DNA from: Mycobacterium cookii
GTDB lineage: Bacteria > Actinomycetota > Actinomycetes > Mycobacteriales > Mycobacteriaceae
Assembly (NCBI RefSeq): GCF_010727945.1
Contig: NZ_AP022569.1
Location: 62,001 to 126,000 of the forward strand
DNA: 64,000 nucleotides
Reading direction: 5' to 3'
The translations under genes were made by a program, and so were the position numbers. Below are positions 42,517 to 53,419 of this stretch, piece by piece. Numbering within the stretch: position 1 is the stretch's first letter; each line of letters starts with the position of its first letter. The notes under the pieces were generated by a model, which worked only from the letters and a program-made list of their open reading frames with translations, did not search any database and was not told the origin of the DNA.

Positions 42517-42963
42517 CTAGTCGGCGCCGGGGAAGGCTGTGGTGATCGGCCAGCTGCCGAGCGTCTGCTTCCAGCGAGCGCACAACACCGCGCTCTGGGT
42601 CAGCGCCGTCACGGCGAATGTGCGGTCGTCGGCGTTTTGCGCCTGCTCGAGGACCGCACGCCAGGCCACCTCGGTGTCCTTCTCCATCTGCACCGCCAGT
42701 TGCCCCGCGTCGGTCGGACTGTTGACCGGCATCGGCAGCTGGTATCCCGCAGCGGCCACCGGGGCCGTGACGGAGCGGCCGGACAGCATCGCGACGAGCT
42801 GATCGCGACGTTGCCGATGCTGATTCAGCGCGAACGACACCAGGCTGTTCACCTCGGGCTGGCAGTGCGCGGAAACGATGCCGTAGCCGTAGATGACGGC
42901 GTGCTCGTTGCTCAGCGCCGCGGACAGCGCGGTGTTCGACGGTGACGGCTCGACGGACGTCAT
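42517..42963 (-). CDS. Ferritin-like DUF4439 protein
   Basis: A 148-residue helical protein resembling the ferritin-like DUF4439 family: NEHAVIYGYGIVSAHC provides E and H residues of a possible metal site, followed by NQHRQRRDQLVAML and EKDTEVAWRAVLEQA. It has no signal peptide of its own. Its start overlaps the stop of the upstream lipoprotein gene as ATGA, so the two form a pair as in M. tuberculosis (Rv2843-Rv2844). The function is unknown. It is convergent with proS, 7 nt apart. Confidence 0.8.
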   Translation of the reverse strand: MTSVEPSPSNTALSAALSNEHAVIYGYGIVSAHCQPEVNSLVSFALNQHRQRRDQLVAMLSGRSVTAPVAAAGYQLPMPVNSPTDAGQLAVQMEKDTEVAWRAVLEQAQNADDRTFAVTALTQSAVLCARWKQTLGSWPITTAFPGAD

Positions 42964-43481
42964 GAGGCCGTCGCCTCGGACGCCAGCGCGACGCTGTACG
43001 ACGCCGTGCACGCCGCTGCGATGGAGCCGAGCAGCCCGGCTCGGTAGCCCGACGACGTGGTCGCCAGCCGGCTGGCGCTTTCGGCCGACGCTTTCAGCGA
43101 ATTGACCACGTCGGCCAGCGGCGGTGGGGCCGCCGCGGCGCGGCTGGTCGTCGGCGTCGTGGTCGGCGCGGAGGTCGACGTCGGGTTGACGGCCAGCCGT
43201 GCGATCTCGGTCGTCAGGGCCTGGGCGTGCTTGGCACGTTCGGCGGCGACTTCGGTGAGAGCCGCGCCGAGCTGCTGCGGCGCACCCACCGCGGCCGCGT
43301 TCGCCAGTTCGCTGTCGCGCTGCGCCAACGTCAATTGCCCTTCGAGTTCGTCGACGCCAGGCGGTGCGGGCGGGGAACTGCACGCCGTCGCCGCGACCCC
43401 GAACACGGCCAGTGCGATACCTCCGGTCAACACACGTCGCCTGGTGACGGTCGTCCGGAAACCAGGATCTGGGGGCGGCAC
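42960..43481 (-). CDS. Exported lipoprotein with twin-arginine-like signal (Rv2843-like)
   Basis: A 173-residue predicted lipoprotein. The signal contains TRRRVLTGG, a hydrophobic core, and a lipobox ending VAATAC-SSPPAPPG. The RR pair could send it through Tat. The mature part is helical, with QLTLAQRDSELANAA, then a Thr/Pro-rich linker (about residues 105-120) and a helical C-terminus resembling the adjacent ferritin-like gene product. GTG 43481 is chosen to give the signal. Its stop overlaps the DUF4439 start. It is divergent from rimP. Confidence 0.75.
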   Translation of the reverse strand: MPPPDPGFRTTVTRRRVLTGGIALAVFGVAATACSSPPAPPGVDELEGQLTLAQRDSELANAAAVGAPQQLGAALTEVAAERAKHAQALTTEIARLAVNPTSTSAPTTTPTTSRAAAAPPPLADVVNSLKASAESASRLATTSSGYRAGLLGSIAAACTASYSVALASEATAS

Positions 43482-43651
43482 AGCAACATCCTGCCATTGC
43501 GCTCGAAGCACGCTGGAACGGCGGCTGACCTCGCTGTGATCACGTCTTGCAGCCGTTTCCTGGCGTATCGTTGAAAGCTGGTTCTTTCGAGGCGCTGAAT
43601 TCGGCACTCGCTGGGCCGCCTGACCGGACAACTCAAGATGAGGAGCTCGCC

Positions 43652-44191
43652 GTGGCCACCGGGCTACCGTCACAGACGCAGGTGATCGAGCTGCTCGATG
43701 GCGAATTCGCACGCGCGGGCTACGAAATCGAGGGCGTCCTCATCGACGGGCGGGTCGACCCCCCGCGAATTACGGTGATCGCCGACGGCGACACAGCACT
43801 TGATCTGGACACCGTCGCCGCGCTCTCGCGTTCGGCGTCGAGCTTGCTGGACGCGGTGAACAGCATCGAGGGCCGCTACGTCCTGGAAGTCAGTTCGCCC
43901 GGGGTGGACCGACCGCTGACCAGCGAGAAGCACTTTCGTCGTGCCCGGGGTCGCAAGGTCGAGCTGGCCTTGACCGACGGGACTCAGCTCATCGGTCGCG
44001 TCGGTGAAACGCGCGACGGGACGCTGAGCCTGGTGCTGCGCGACGATAAGGCCCGGGACTGGACGACGCGCACGATACCGCTCGGTGAGATCGTGAAAGC
44101 TGTTGTGCAGGTTGAGTTCTCGAATCCACCGAAGCGGGAGCTGGAGCTGGCGACGGTTGATCGGAGTGCTGAGGCGGAGGGCTGCGCATGA
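43652..44191 (+). CDS. rimP: Ribosome maturation factor RimP
   Basis: A 179-residue assembly factor for the 30S subunit. It has the RimP alpha/beta N-terminal domain ([21 protein letters not shown] ... [12 protein letters not shown]) and the SH3-like C-terminal domain ([20 protein letters not shown]). GTG 43652 is preceded by AGGAG at 6 nt. The frame to 43547 is rejected. It overlaps nusA by 4 nt (ATGA) and starts the conserved rimP-nusA-ylxR-infB-rbfA operon. Confidence 0.95.
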   Translation: MATGLPSQTQVIELLDGEFARAGYEIEGVLIDGRVDPPRITVIADGDTALDLDTVAALSRSASSLLDAVNSIEGRYVLEVSSPGVDRPLTSEKHFRRARGRKVELALTDGTQLIGRVGETRDGTLSLVLRDDKARDWTTRTIPLGEIVKAVVQVEFSNPPKRELELATVDRSAEAEGCA

Positions 44192-45231
44192 ACATCGACA
44201 TGGCCGCTCTGCACACGATCGTCGCGGAACGCGGGATCTCGTTCGACGACCTTCTCGAGGACGTCAAGGCCGCGGTGCTGAGCGCATATCGGCACACCGA
44301 GGGACACCAGCCGGACGCTCACATCGACATCGACCGCAAATCGGGTTCGGTCAAAGTACTGGCTCGCGAACTCGACGAGGACGGCAACGTGCTCAGCGAG
44401 TGGGAGGACACCCCGGAGGGCTTCGGCCGGATCGCCGCCACCACCGCTCGGCAGGTGATGTTGCAGCGGCTGCGCGACGCCGAGAACGAGCGCACCTACG
44501 GCGAGTTCTCCACCCATGAAGGCGAAATCGTCGGCGGTGTGATCCAGCGCGACAGCAGGGCCAACTCGCGAGGTTTGGTCGTCGTGCGGATGGGCAGTGA
44601 GACCAAGGGATCCGAGGGTGTCATCCCCGCTGCTGAACAGGTCCCCGGCGAAGCCTACGAACATGGCGACCGGCTGCGCTGCTACGTGGTGGGAGTGAGC
44701 CGCGGTGCCCGCGAGCCGGTGATCACGCTGTCGCGCACCCACCCCAACCTGGTGCGCAAGCTGTTCTCGCTGGAAGTCCCCGAGATCGCCGACGGGTCGG
44801 TGGAGATCGTGGCGGTGGCACGCGAGGCTGGTCATCGCTCGAAGATCGCGGTGGCCTCGCGAGTGCCCGGGCTGAACGCGAAGGGCGCCTGCATCGGGCC
44901 GATGGGCCAACGGGTGCGCAACGTGATGAGCGAGTTGTCCGGGGAGAAGATCGACATCATCGACTTCGACGAGGATCCGGCCCGCTTCGTCGCCAATGCG
45001 CTGTCGCCGGCCAAGGTGGTGTCGGTAACCGTCATCGACCAGAACGCGCGCGCCGCGCGGGTGGTGGTGCCCGATTTCCAGCTGTCGCTGGCCATCGGCA
45101 AAGAGGGCCAGAACGCGCGGCTGGCAGCCCGGCTCACCGGATGGCGGATCGACATTCGCGGGGATTCGCCCGACGGGGAGACCGATGACCATCGGCACGG
45201 CACCACTGAAGGTCTGGCGCACGAAGGCTAG
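44188..45231 (+). CDS. nusA: Transcription termination/antitermination factor NusA
   Basis: RNA polymerase-associated elongation factor, 347 residues, the short actinobacterial form without the E. coli C-terminal repeats. Domains: NusA N-terminal domain ([21 protein letters not shown]), S1 domain ([20 protein letters not shown] region), and two KH domains ([46 protein letters not shown]). It is translationally coupled to rimP. It is followed by ylxR after 59 nt. Confidence 0.96.
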   Translation: MNIDMAALHTIVAERGISFDDLLEDVKAAVLSAYRHTEGHQPDAHIDIDRKSGSVKVLARELDEDGNVLSEWEDTPEGFGRIAATTARQVMLQRLRDAENERTYGEFSTHEGEIVGGVIQRDSRANSRGLVVVRMGSETKGSEGVIPAAEQVPGEAYEHGDRLRCYVVGVSRGAREPVITLSRTHPNLVRKLFSLEVPEIADGSVEIVAVAREAGHRSKIAVASRVPGLNAKGACIGPMGQRVRNVMSELSGEKIDIIDFDEDPARFVANALSPAKVVSVTVIDQNARAARVVVPDFQLSLAIGKEGQNARLAARLTGWRIDIRGDSPDGETDDHRHGTTEGLAHEG

Positions 45232-45290
45232 CCATCGGACTAGGTGTGCGGGTGGTTCTGAGCATCGCTTGAGTGCAGGTAAACTGAGCC

Positions 45291-45659
45291 GTGATCCAGC
45301 GCGAGACTTCGGCCTCGGCCCATCGACGCACCGAAGGACCGGTGCGGACGTGTGTCGGATGCCGAAAGCGAGAGTTGGCCGCCGAACTGCTCCGAGTGGT
45401 AGCTGTGTCGACCGGGAACGGCAATCACGCCGTGACCGTTGACCAAGCGGGTACTCTGCCGGGGCGGGGTGCATGGTTGCATCCCGTTCCACAGTGCGCC
45501 ACAGAAGCAATCCGGCGGCGAGCATTCGCTCGAGCGCTGCGCATCAGCGGTGCACCGGATACAACAGCGGTCGTCGAGCACTTAGAGTTCCTAGGAGCCT
45601 CTGGGCGCCCGACACACCAGCCGACAGAACAGGCAGCAAAGAACATGAGCACACCGTGA
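45291..45659 (+). CDS. YlxR-family RNA-binding protein (DUF448)
   Basis: A 122-residue protein with the YlxR signature [19 protein letters not shown] and the later [12 protein letters not shown] ... [12 protein letters not shown]. Known structures show an RNA-binding fold, and the gene sits between nusA and infB in most Gram-positive bacteria. A C-terminal tail of about 30 residues goes beyond the core domain. GTG 45291 starts the frame. The function in translation or RNase P is only suggested in other bacteria. Confidence 0.9.
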   Translation: MIQRETSASAHRRTEGPVRTCVGCRKRELAAELLRVVAVSTGNGNHAVTVDQAGTLPGRGAWLHPVPQCATEAIRRRAFARALRISGAPDTTAVVEHLEFLGASGRPTHQPTEQAAKNMSTP

Positions 45660-45736
45660 AGTCCCGATGACCATGCGTCATAGCTAAACCCGAGGCGCGG
45701 CCGACCACCGCTGTCGCCTCTTAGACAGGAGATGTA

Positions 45737-48424
45737 GTGGCAGGCAAGGCCCGCGTGCACGAGTTGGCTAAGGAACTCGGTGTAACCAGCAAGGAAGTTC
45801 TCGCCCGGCTAGGCGAACAGGGCGAATTCGTCAAATCCGCATCGTCGACGGTAGAGGCGCCAGTCGCCCGTCGGCTGCGTGAGTCATTCGGCGGCGGCAA
45901 GCCTGCGCCGGAGAAAACCTCCGGCAACGGCGCGGCGGCCGCAAAGCCCGCCGCCAAGAGTGCGGCCCCGGCGGCCAAGCCGGCCGCCCCCAAACCGGCC
46001 GCACCCCCGGCTCCCGAACCGGCCGCTCCACCACCGGCCCCGGCGCCCGAACAGCCGCAGGCCGGTGCGGCACCCAGCCCGGCACGTCCCGGACCCACGC
46101 CCGGCCCGCGCCCGGCGGCCCCCAAGCCGGCCGCGCGCACCCCACGGGTGGGCAACAACCCGTTCTCGTCGGCGCAGCCCGTCGAACGCCCCGCCATGCC
46201 GCGTCCGCAAGCGCCGCGTCCTGGTGCTCCTCGTCCCGGCGGCGCCTCACCAGGCAACATGCCGCCGCGTCCGGCCGCAGCCGGTCGCCCGCCGCGTCCC
46301 GGTGGTCCCCGTCCCGGTGGCCCCGGCGGTCGGCCGGGCGGCGCTCCCGCGGGCGGACGCCCGGGCGGTGGCGGTGGCGGCGGTAACTACCGCGGCGGTG
46401 GCGGTGGCGGTGGCGGCGGAGTCGGTGCCCCTCCCGGCGGTGGTGGCGGCGGTTTCCGCGGTCGTCCCGGCGGCGGCGGTGGTGGACGGCCAGGCCAGCG
46501 CGGCGGCGCTGCCGGTGCCTTCGGCCGCCCCGGCGGTGCACCGCGGCGTGGTCGCAAGTCGAAACGGGCGAAACGCGCTGAATACGAGAACATGCAGGCG
46601 CCGGTCGTCGGTGGCGTGCGGTTGCCGCACGGCAACGGCGAGACCATCCGGCTGGCCCGCGGTGCATCGCTGTCGGACTTCGCCGAGAAGATCGACGCCA
46701 ACCCGGCCTCGCTGGTGCAGGCGTTGTTCAACCTCGGCGAGATGGTGACCGCCACTCAGTCGGTTGGTGACGAGACGCTCGAACTGCTGGGCAGCGAGAT
46801 GAATTACGTCGTCCAGGTCGTCAGCCCCGAGGACGAGGACCGCGAGCTGCTGGAGTCCTTCGACCTGACCTACGGCGAGGACGAAGGCGGCGAGGAGGAC
46901 CTCGAACAGCGTCCGCCGGTGGTGACCGTGATGGGTCACGTCGACCACGGTAAAACCCGCCTGCTGGACACCATCCGTAATGCCAGCGTCCGCGAGGGCG
47001 AGGCCGGCGGCATCACCCAGCACATCGGTGCCTACCAGGTGGGCGTCGATTTCGAGGGCAGCGAGCGGCTGATCACCTTCATCGACACCCCGGGTCACGA
47101 GGCGTTCACCGCCATGCGTGCCCGCGGTGCCAAGGCCACCGACATCGCGATCCTGGTGGTCGCCGCCGACGACGGCGTCATGCCGCAGACGGTGGAGGCG
47201 ATCAACCACGCCCAAGCGGCCGACGTGCCAATTGTGGTGGCGGTCAACAAGATTGACAAAGAGGGCGCCGACCCGGCCAAGATCCGGGCTCAGCTCACCG
47301 AATACGGTTTGGTGGCAGAGGATTTCGGTGGCGACACGATGTTCGTCGACATCTCCGCGAAGGCCGGCACCAATATCGAGGCACTGGAAGAGGCGGTGCT
47401 GCTGACCGCCGACGCCGCCCTGGACCTGCGGGCCAACCCCGACATGGAAGCCCAGGGTGTGGCCATCGAAGCGCACCTCGACCGCGGTCGCGGTCCTGTG
47501 GCCACCGTGCTGATCCAGCGCGGCACGCTGCGGGTCGGCGACTCGATCGTCGCAGGCGACGCGTATGGCCGCGTTCGACGGATGGTCGACGAGCACGGTG
47601 AGGACGTCCACGAGGCCCTGCCCTCGCGGCCGGTCCAGGTCATCGGCTTCACGTCGGTGCCCGGCGCCGGTGACAACCTGCTCGTTGTCGACGAGGACCG
47701 GATCGCCCGCCAGATCGCCGATCGCCGCAGCGCCCGCAAGCGCAACGCGCTGGCGGCACGTTCTCGCAAGCGCATCAGCCTGGACGATCTGGATGCCGCG
47801 CTCAAGGAGACCAGTCAGCTGAACCTGATCCTCAAGGGCGACAACTCCGGAACCGTCGAGGCTCTGGAGGAAGCCCTGCTGGGTATCGAGATCGACGACG
47901 AGGTGGAACTGCGCGTCATCGACCGCGGTGTCGGTGGCGTCACCGAGACCAACGTCAACCTGGCGTCGGCATCGGACGCGATCATCATCGGGTTCAACGT
48001 CCGTGCGGAGGGCAAGGCCACCGAGCTGGCCAACCGCGAGGGCGTCGACATCCGCTACTACTCGGTCATCTACCAGGCGATCGACGAGATCCAGAGTGCG
48101 CTGAAGGGCATGCTCAAGCCGATCTACGAGGAGAACCAGCTGGGCCTCGCCGAGATTCGCGCGCTGTTCCGGTCGTCGAAGGTCGGCATCATCGCCGGTT
48201 GCCTGGTCACCTCCGGCGTGATGCGCCGCAACGCCAAGGCCCGGTTGCTGCGGGACAACATCGTGGTGGCCGAGAACCTCACGGTGTCCTCGCTGCGACG
48301 GGAGAAGGACGATGTCACCGAGGTCCGCGACGGTTACGAATGCGGTCTGACGTTGACATACTCCGACCTCAAAGAGGGCGACGTCATCGAGACCTACGAG
48401 CTCGTCGAGAAGGAACGCTCCTGA
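45737..48424 (+). CDS. infB: Translation initiation factor IF-2
   Basis: GTPase that brings fMet-tRNA to the 30S subunit, 895 residues. The N-terminus ([19 protein letters not shown]) is followed by a long Ala/Pro- and Gly/Arg-rich low-complexity linker (about residues 50-280), typical of actinobacteria. The G domain begins with G400-HVDHGKT, with the switch DTPGHEAF and NKID. Domains II-IV follow to the C-terminal [17 protein letters not shown]. The low-complexity DNA (45900-46560) gives long false frames on both strands. Start GTG 45737 is preceded by AGGAG. Confidence 0.97.
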   Translation: MAGKARVHELAKELGVTSKEVLARLGEQGEFVKSASSTVEAPVARRLRESFGGGKPAPEKTSGNGAAAAKPAAKSAAPAAKPAAPKPAAPPAPEPAAPPPAPAPEQPQAGAAPSPARPGPTPGPRPAAPKPAARTPRVGNNPFSSAQPVERPAMPRPQAPRPGAPRPGGASPGNMPPRPAAAGRPPRPGGPRPGGPGGRPGGAPAGGRPGGGGGGGNYRGGGGGGGGGVGAPPGGGGGGFRGRPGGGGGGRPGQRGGAAGAFGRPGGAPRRGRKSKRAKRAEYENMQAPVVGGVRLPHGNGETIRLARGASLSDFAEKIDANPASLVQALFNLGEMVTATQSVGDETLELLGSEMNYVVQVVSPEDEDRELLESFDLTYGEDEGGEEDLEQRPPVVTVMGHVDHGKTRLLDTIRNASVREGEAGGITQHIGAYQVGVDFEGSERLITFIDTPGHEAFTAMRARGAKATDIAILVVAADDGVMPQTVEAINHAQAADVPIVVAVNKIDKEGADPAKIRAQLTEYGLVAEDFGGDTMFVDISAKAGTNIEALEEAVLLTADAALDLRANPDMEAQGVAIEAHLDRGRGPVATVLIQRGTLRVGDSIVAGDAYGRVRRMVDEHGEDVHEALPSRPVQVIGFTSVPGAGDNLLVVDEDRIARQIADRRSARKRNALAARSRKRISLDDLDAALKETSQLNLILKGDNSGTVEALEEALLGIEIDDEVELRVIDRGVGGVTETNVNLASASDAIIIGFNVRAEGKATELANREGVDIRYYSVIYQAIDEIQSALKGMLKPIYEENQLGLAEIRALFRSSKVGIIAGCLVTSGVMRRNAKARLLRDNIVVAENLTVSSLRREKDDVTEVRDGYECGLTLTYSDLKEGDVIETYELVEKERS

Positions 48425-48454
48425 CCATGAGCTCCGACACCCTGAGCCTGCGGC

Positions 48455-50003
<1,549 letters not shown>

Positions 50004-50222
50004 GCCGGCCGCCCTAGCCGACTGCCCGGTAGCTCAATTACCCTGTGCAGGAGTACTTTTCGCGCTCGACGCGATGCACGCGACCCCGCATTCATGCGAA
50101 CCCCGACGGTGGTCAGTGGGCTGCTGGGCTGTGACTGGCGCCCAGCGCTACACACCAACTGGGCCCCAGGAGGTCACAATAGGGAGGCAACACCAACGAT
50201 CGCCGGAAAGGCTGACTGCGCG

Positions 50223-51356
50223 ATGCGGAATGCAGGTCTCGACTTCGGCGTGCTGGGACCGCTGCAGATGCTTGCCGACGGCCGTCCGGTACCGCTGGGT
50301 GCGCCGAAGCAGCGCGCAGTGTTGGCCATGCTCGTGCTCAACCGGAATCGGCCGGTGTCGGTCGATGCCTTGATCGACGCGGTGTGGGAATCCGAGCCGG
50401 TGCCGGCGGCGCGAACAAGTATTCACTCCTACGTGTCCCGACTACGCGGGCTGATCGGATCTGCCGGCGTGGACGCCAACAAGGTACTGGCCAGCGCGCC
50501 GCCCGGATACCAACTCAGCGTGGACGATTCCGACTGCGATCACGGGCGATTCATCGCCGAGAAGAACGCGGGCGTGCACGCCTCCGTCGCGGGGCGCTTC
50601 GAGGAGGCCAGCAAGCATCTGACAACGGCGCTGGCGGAGTGGCGCGGGCCGGTGCTCGACGACCTTCGCGAATTCGCGTTCGTCGACACGTTTGCCACGG
50701 CGTTGGACGAGGTCAGGGTGGTGGCCCACACCGCGCTCGCCGAAGCCGAGATCGCGTGTGGGCGTGCCGACGCCTTGATCCCCCGCCTGGAGCGGCTGAG
50801 CGCCCAACATCCGTTCCGGGAACGACTGTGGGCCCAGCTGATCACCGCCTACTACGTTGCTGAGCGTCAGTCCGACGCTCTCGACGCCTTCCGGCGACTG
50901 AAGACCAACCTCGCCGAAAATCTCGGCATCGACCCGGGTCCCACCGTCACCGCCCTGCACGAGCGAATCCTGCGTCAGGAACCTCTCGAGACCAAGCGTC
51001 CCGCGCAGACCGTCGCCCAGCACGCCGTCGTCGATCTCAGCCCGGCGACCGGCACCCTGGTCAACCGGACGCCCGTCGCTGCGCTTCGGGGGCAGAACGG
51101 TCAGCACTTTCAGCTGGACGCGTCGACACGGATCGGGCGGCTTCCCGACAACGACATCGTCATCGACGACGACAACGTCAGTCGATACCACGCGGTGGTC
51201 ATCGACACCGGTGGCACTTTCGTGATCAGCGACCTGCGCTCGACGAACGGCGTGCTGGTCGACGGCCGTCGGATCCGGGGCAGCGCAACCCTCACCGACG
51301 GCGACCACATCCGCATCGGCGGGCACGAATTCACCTTCGAAATCGTCAGTCCTTGA
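50223..51356 (+). CDS. embR: EmbR-like SARP-family transcription regulator with FHA domain
   Basis: A 377-residue regulator. The N-terminal winged-helix DNA-binding domain (FGVLGPLQMLADGRPVPLG ... KQRAVLAMLVLNRNRPVSVDALIDAVW) is followed by the bacterial transcriptional activation domain of TPR helices (residues about 95-255). The C-terminal FHA domain (IGRLPDNDIVIDDDNVSRYHAVV and DLRSTNGVLVDGRRI) binds phosphothreonine. EmbR of M. tuberculosis is phosphorylated by Ser/Thr kinases (recalled) and resembles this protein closely in order and motifs. No kinase gene is nearby, so it could be EmbR or a paralogue. ATG 50223 lies after a 219-nt non-coding gap. Confidence 0.85.
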   Translation: MRNAGLDFGVLGPLQMLADGRPVPLGAPKQRAVLAMLVLNRNRPVSVDALIDAVWESEPVPAARTSIHSYVSRLRGLIGSAGVDANKVLASAPPGYQLSVDDSDCDHGRFIAEKNAGVHASVAGRFEEASKHLTTALAEWRGPVLDDLREFAFVDTFATALDEVRVVAHTALAEAEIACGRADALIPRLERLSAQHPFRERLWAQLITAYYVAERQSDALDAFRRLKTNLAENLGIDPGPTVTALHERILRQEPLETKRPAQTVAQHAVVDLSPATGTLVNRTPVAALRGQNGQHFQLDASTRIGRLPDNDIVIDDDNVSRYHAVVIDTGGTFVISDLRSTNGVLVDGRRIRGSATLTDGDHIRIGGHEFTFEIVSP

Positions 51357-51519
51357 GCCAATTTTGCCTGCTGAACTGCGGCGCAAGAACTTCGCAAGAA
51401 TCCGTACAGAAGGCGCCAAGGCACCCGTCGCACACTGATGTTGTCGGAAAAACAGAAACCGACCCCAGCGATGGAATCACACCGGACCTGGGACCACTGC
51501 CAGGTAAGGAATCACCACC

Positions 51520-51732
51520 ATGAGCACGAAGAGCACAAAAGCTTCGAAGGTGCGTGTCGCGGCTGCCACCATGCTGGCAGCGGTCGGTCTGTCCTTCGTT
51601 GCGCCAGCCATCGCGTCCGCCGACCCGTGGGTTCCGTGGAGCGGCCCGCTGCACCCCGTTCGCCACTACGCCGCAGACGTGCTGCACCCCGTGTGGACAG
51701 TGACGCACCCGGTGCGTGCCGCGCTGCCCTGA
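51520..51732 (+). CDS. Small exported peptide with HPV repeats (70 aa)
   Basis: A 70-residue exported protein. A clear signal peptide (basic KSTKASKVR, core AAATMLAAVGLSFVAPAIA) ends at SA-DPW near residue 34. The mature peptide is only about 36 residues and repeats the unit HPV three times: LHPVRHYAAD, LHPVWTVT, HPVRAALP. It has no cysteine. The family is unrecognised. ATG 51520 has AAGGAA at a suitable distance. It is followed by a very strong hairpin terminator. It may be an envelope or heme/metal-binding peptide, but this is only a guess from the histidines. Confidence 0.7.
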   Translation: MSTKSTKASKVRVAAATMLAAVGLSFVAPAIASADPWVPWSGPLHPVRHYAADVLHPVWTVTHPVRAALP

Positions 51733-51752
51733 TCTGCGATCACGGACTGACG

Positions 51753-51786
51753 ATCTGCCCCGTTTCCTTTGGGAAACGGGGCAGAT
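51753..51786. terminator. Perfect 15-bp hairpin, bidirectional terminator candidate
   Basis: ATCTGCCCCGTTTCC (51753-51767) and its exact complement (51772-51786) with a TTTG loop. It lies between the end of the small exported-peptide gene and the end of the convergent enoyl-CoA hydratase gene (51791). No T-run follows, but the stem is very stable. Confidence 0.75.
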
Positions 51787-51790
51787 TGCG

Positions 51791-52540
51791 TCAGCGCACC
51801 TGAGCCCGTCCGCGCTGCAGCACCGCCTCCCGGTTGGCGGCGATGTCGTCGCCGCTGGTCCGGAACGCCCGTGCCGCGGTCGCTTCCAGCCACAGGCCCG
51901 CGTCGGTGTGGGCGGCGTCGATGCGGTGATACGAGCTCAGCAGCGCGCGCACCGCGTCCTGGTTGTTGCCCACGATGGCCGACGCAATACCGCGTGCGGC
52001 GGACAACAACTGATCGTGCGGCACCACTTCGGTGACCAGGCCGGCCCGCAGCGCGTCCTGCGCGGACAGATAGTCACCGGTCAAGCTCATCCGACGGGCC
52101 AGGCCGACGCCGACTTTCTGCGGTAGTCGCACACTGAGCCCCCAGGTCGGCAACAGGCCCACCCGAGCGTGCGTGTCGGCAAAGCGTGCCTGCTCCGAGG
52201 CGATCAAAATGTCGCAGTAGAGCGCGAGTTCCAGGCCACCGGTGACCGCGGCGCCGTTGATGGCGCCGATCACCGGTTTGCTCATCGCCGGCCAACGCGG
52301 CGAGATGTCGGGCAGCGCTGACTGACCGCCCAGCTCTTTGAGATCAAGACCCGCGCAGAACACCGGGTCGCTGCCGGTGAGGATGACGACGTCGACGCCC
52401 TCGTCGGCCTCGGCGTCGGCCAGAGCCCCGAAGAATTGATCACGCAGCGCCGAGGACAGCGCGTTACGGGATGTCGGTCGATTCAGCGTGAGAGTCCGTA
52501 CCCGCTCGTCGGTTTCGATCAGCAAGATGTCGTCAGCCAT
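51791..52540 (-). CDS. echA16: Enoyl-CoA hydratase/isomerase (EchA16-like)
   Basis: A 249-residue crotonase-family enzyme, the length recalled for EchA16. The oxyanion-hole segment is DPVFCAGLDLKEL and the catalytic region is GAINGAAVTGGLELALYCDILIASEQARFADTHARVGLLPTWG. The second catalytic Glu of hydratases is not obvious at that position (ARVGLLP), so it may be an isomerase or another crotonase-fold activity. ATG 52540 is chosen as the normal start. It is divergent from the DUF2277 gene and convergent with the exported peptide. Confidence 0.85.
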   Translation of the reverse strand: MADDILLIETDERVRTLTLNRPTSRNALSSALRDQFFGALADAEADEGVDVVILTGSDPVFCAGLDLKELGGQSALPDISPRWPAMSKPVIGAINGAAVTGGLELALYCDILIASEQARFADTHARVGLLPTWGLSVRLPQKVGVGLARRMSLTGDYLSAQDALRAGLVTEVVPHDQLLSAARGIASAIVGNNQDAVRALLSSYHRIDAAHTDAGLWLEATAARAFRTSGDDIAANREAVLQRGRAQVR

Positions 52541-52596
52541 GTGGGCAACGGTAGTCAGCGCGGTTTTTCCCGGCTGCACCGCCTTATCGTTGAGAG

Positions 52597-52848
52597 ATGT
52601 GCCGAAACATCACCGAGTTACGCGGGCTCGAACCACCGGCGACCGCCCAGGAGATCAGCGCGGCGGCGCGGCAATACATCCGCAAGGTCAGCGGCGTCAC
52701 GCACCCGTCGCAGGCCAATATCGAGGCCTTCGAGCAGGCCGTGGCGGAGGTTGCTGCGACGACGACACGGCTGTTGCACGACTTGCCGCCGCGCCGTCAG
52801 CCCCCGAAAACCTCACCGCCGCTGCGTCGGCTTGCCGCAGCCCAGTGA
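52597..52848 (+). CDS. DUF2277 protein
   Basis: An 83-residue protein with the DUF2277 signature: MCRNITELRGLEPPATAQEI, then AARQYIRKVSGVTHPS and an alpha-helical end. Soluble, with unknown function. The Pro/Arg-rich tail (PPRRQPPKTSPPLRR) is typical for the family in actinobacteria. Its stop overlaps the start of the DUF1802-like gene (GTGA), so both are translationally coupled. Confidence 0.87.
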   Translation: MCRNITELRGLEPPATAQEISAAARQYIRKVSGVTHPSQANIEAFEQAVAEVAATTTRLLHDLPPRRQPPKTSPPLRRLAAAQ

Positions 52849-53417
52849 CAGCTGTGGCCCCGACCGCGACGACGCCCGCGCTCAAGGAGTGGAGCGCGGT
52901 GGTGCACGCGCTGTTGGGTGGCCGACAACGGGTGCTGCTGCGTAAGGGCGGTATCGGCGAGAAGCGCTTCGATTCGACCGTGGCCGGCGAATTCGTCCTG
53001 TTCCCGACGGTCGCACACAGCCACGCCGAGCGAGTGCGACCTGAATTTCGCGACCTGCTCGACGCTGCGGCCGCCGACAGTGCCGAGGATCGCCTGGTGG
53101 TACGGGCAGCGGCCAAAGTCGTTGCGGCGCTGCCGGTCAACCGGCCGGACAACATCGAGGCGATCGAGGATCTGCATATCTGGACAGCCGAGTCGGTACG
53201 CCGGGATCGGGTGGACTTCCGTCCCAAGCATCGGCTGGTTGTGCTGGTCGTGCAGGCCATGCCGTTGACGGCGCCGGTGGAGTTGCCCCGCACGCCGGAC
53301 TACGCGGGCTGTACGAGCTGGGTGCAGCTGCCGATCAATGCGTCGCTGGGTGAGCCGGTGTACGACGACACGTCGCTGCGCGAGGTCGTTGCCCGCGTCC
53401 GCGACGCAGTTGAATAG
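52845..53417 (+). CDS. DUF1802 protein
   Basis: A 190-residue soluble protein with the family pattern ALKEWSAVVHALLGGRQRVLLRKGGIGEKRF near the N-terminus, EFVLFPTVAHSHAERVRPEFR, and EDLHIWTAESVRRDRVDFRPKHRLVVLVVQA. Function unknown. The start GTG 52845 overlaps the DUF2277 stop. The frame upstream to 52488 runs over the DUF2277 gene in another register and is rejected. It ends 2 nt before a convergent hydrolase gene. Confidence 0.85.
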   Translation: MTAVAPTATTPALKEWSAVVHALLGGRQRVLLRKGGIGEKRFDSTVAGEFVLFPTVAHSHAERVRPEFRDLLDAAAADSAEDRLVVRAAAKVVAALPVNRPDNIEAIEDLHIWTAESVRRDRVDFRPKHRLVVLVVQAMPLTAPVELPRTPDYAGCTSWVQLPINASLGEPVYDDTSLREVVARVRDAVE

Positions 53418-53419
53418 CG

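Noticed and set aside
45900..46560. Tandem repeat or mobile element in the G/C-rich repeat block
   Set aside because: It is the Ala/Pro/Gly/Arg-rich linker of IF-2, in frame and normal for the family.
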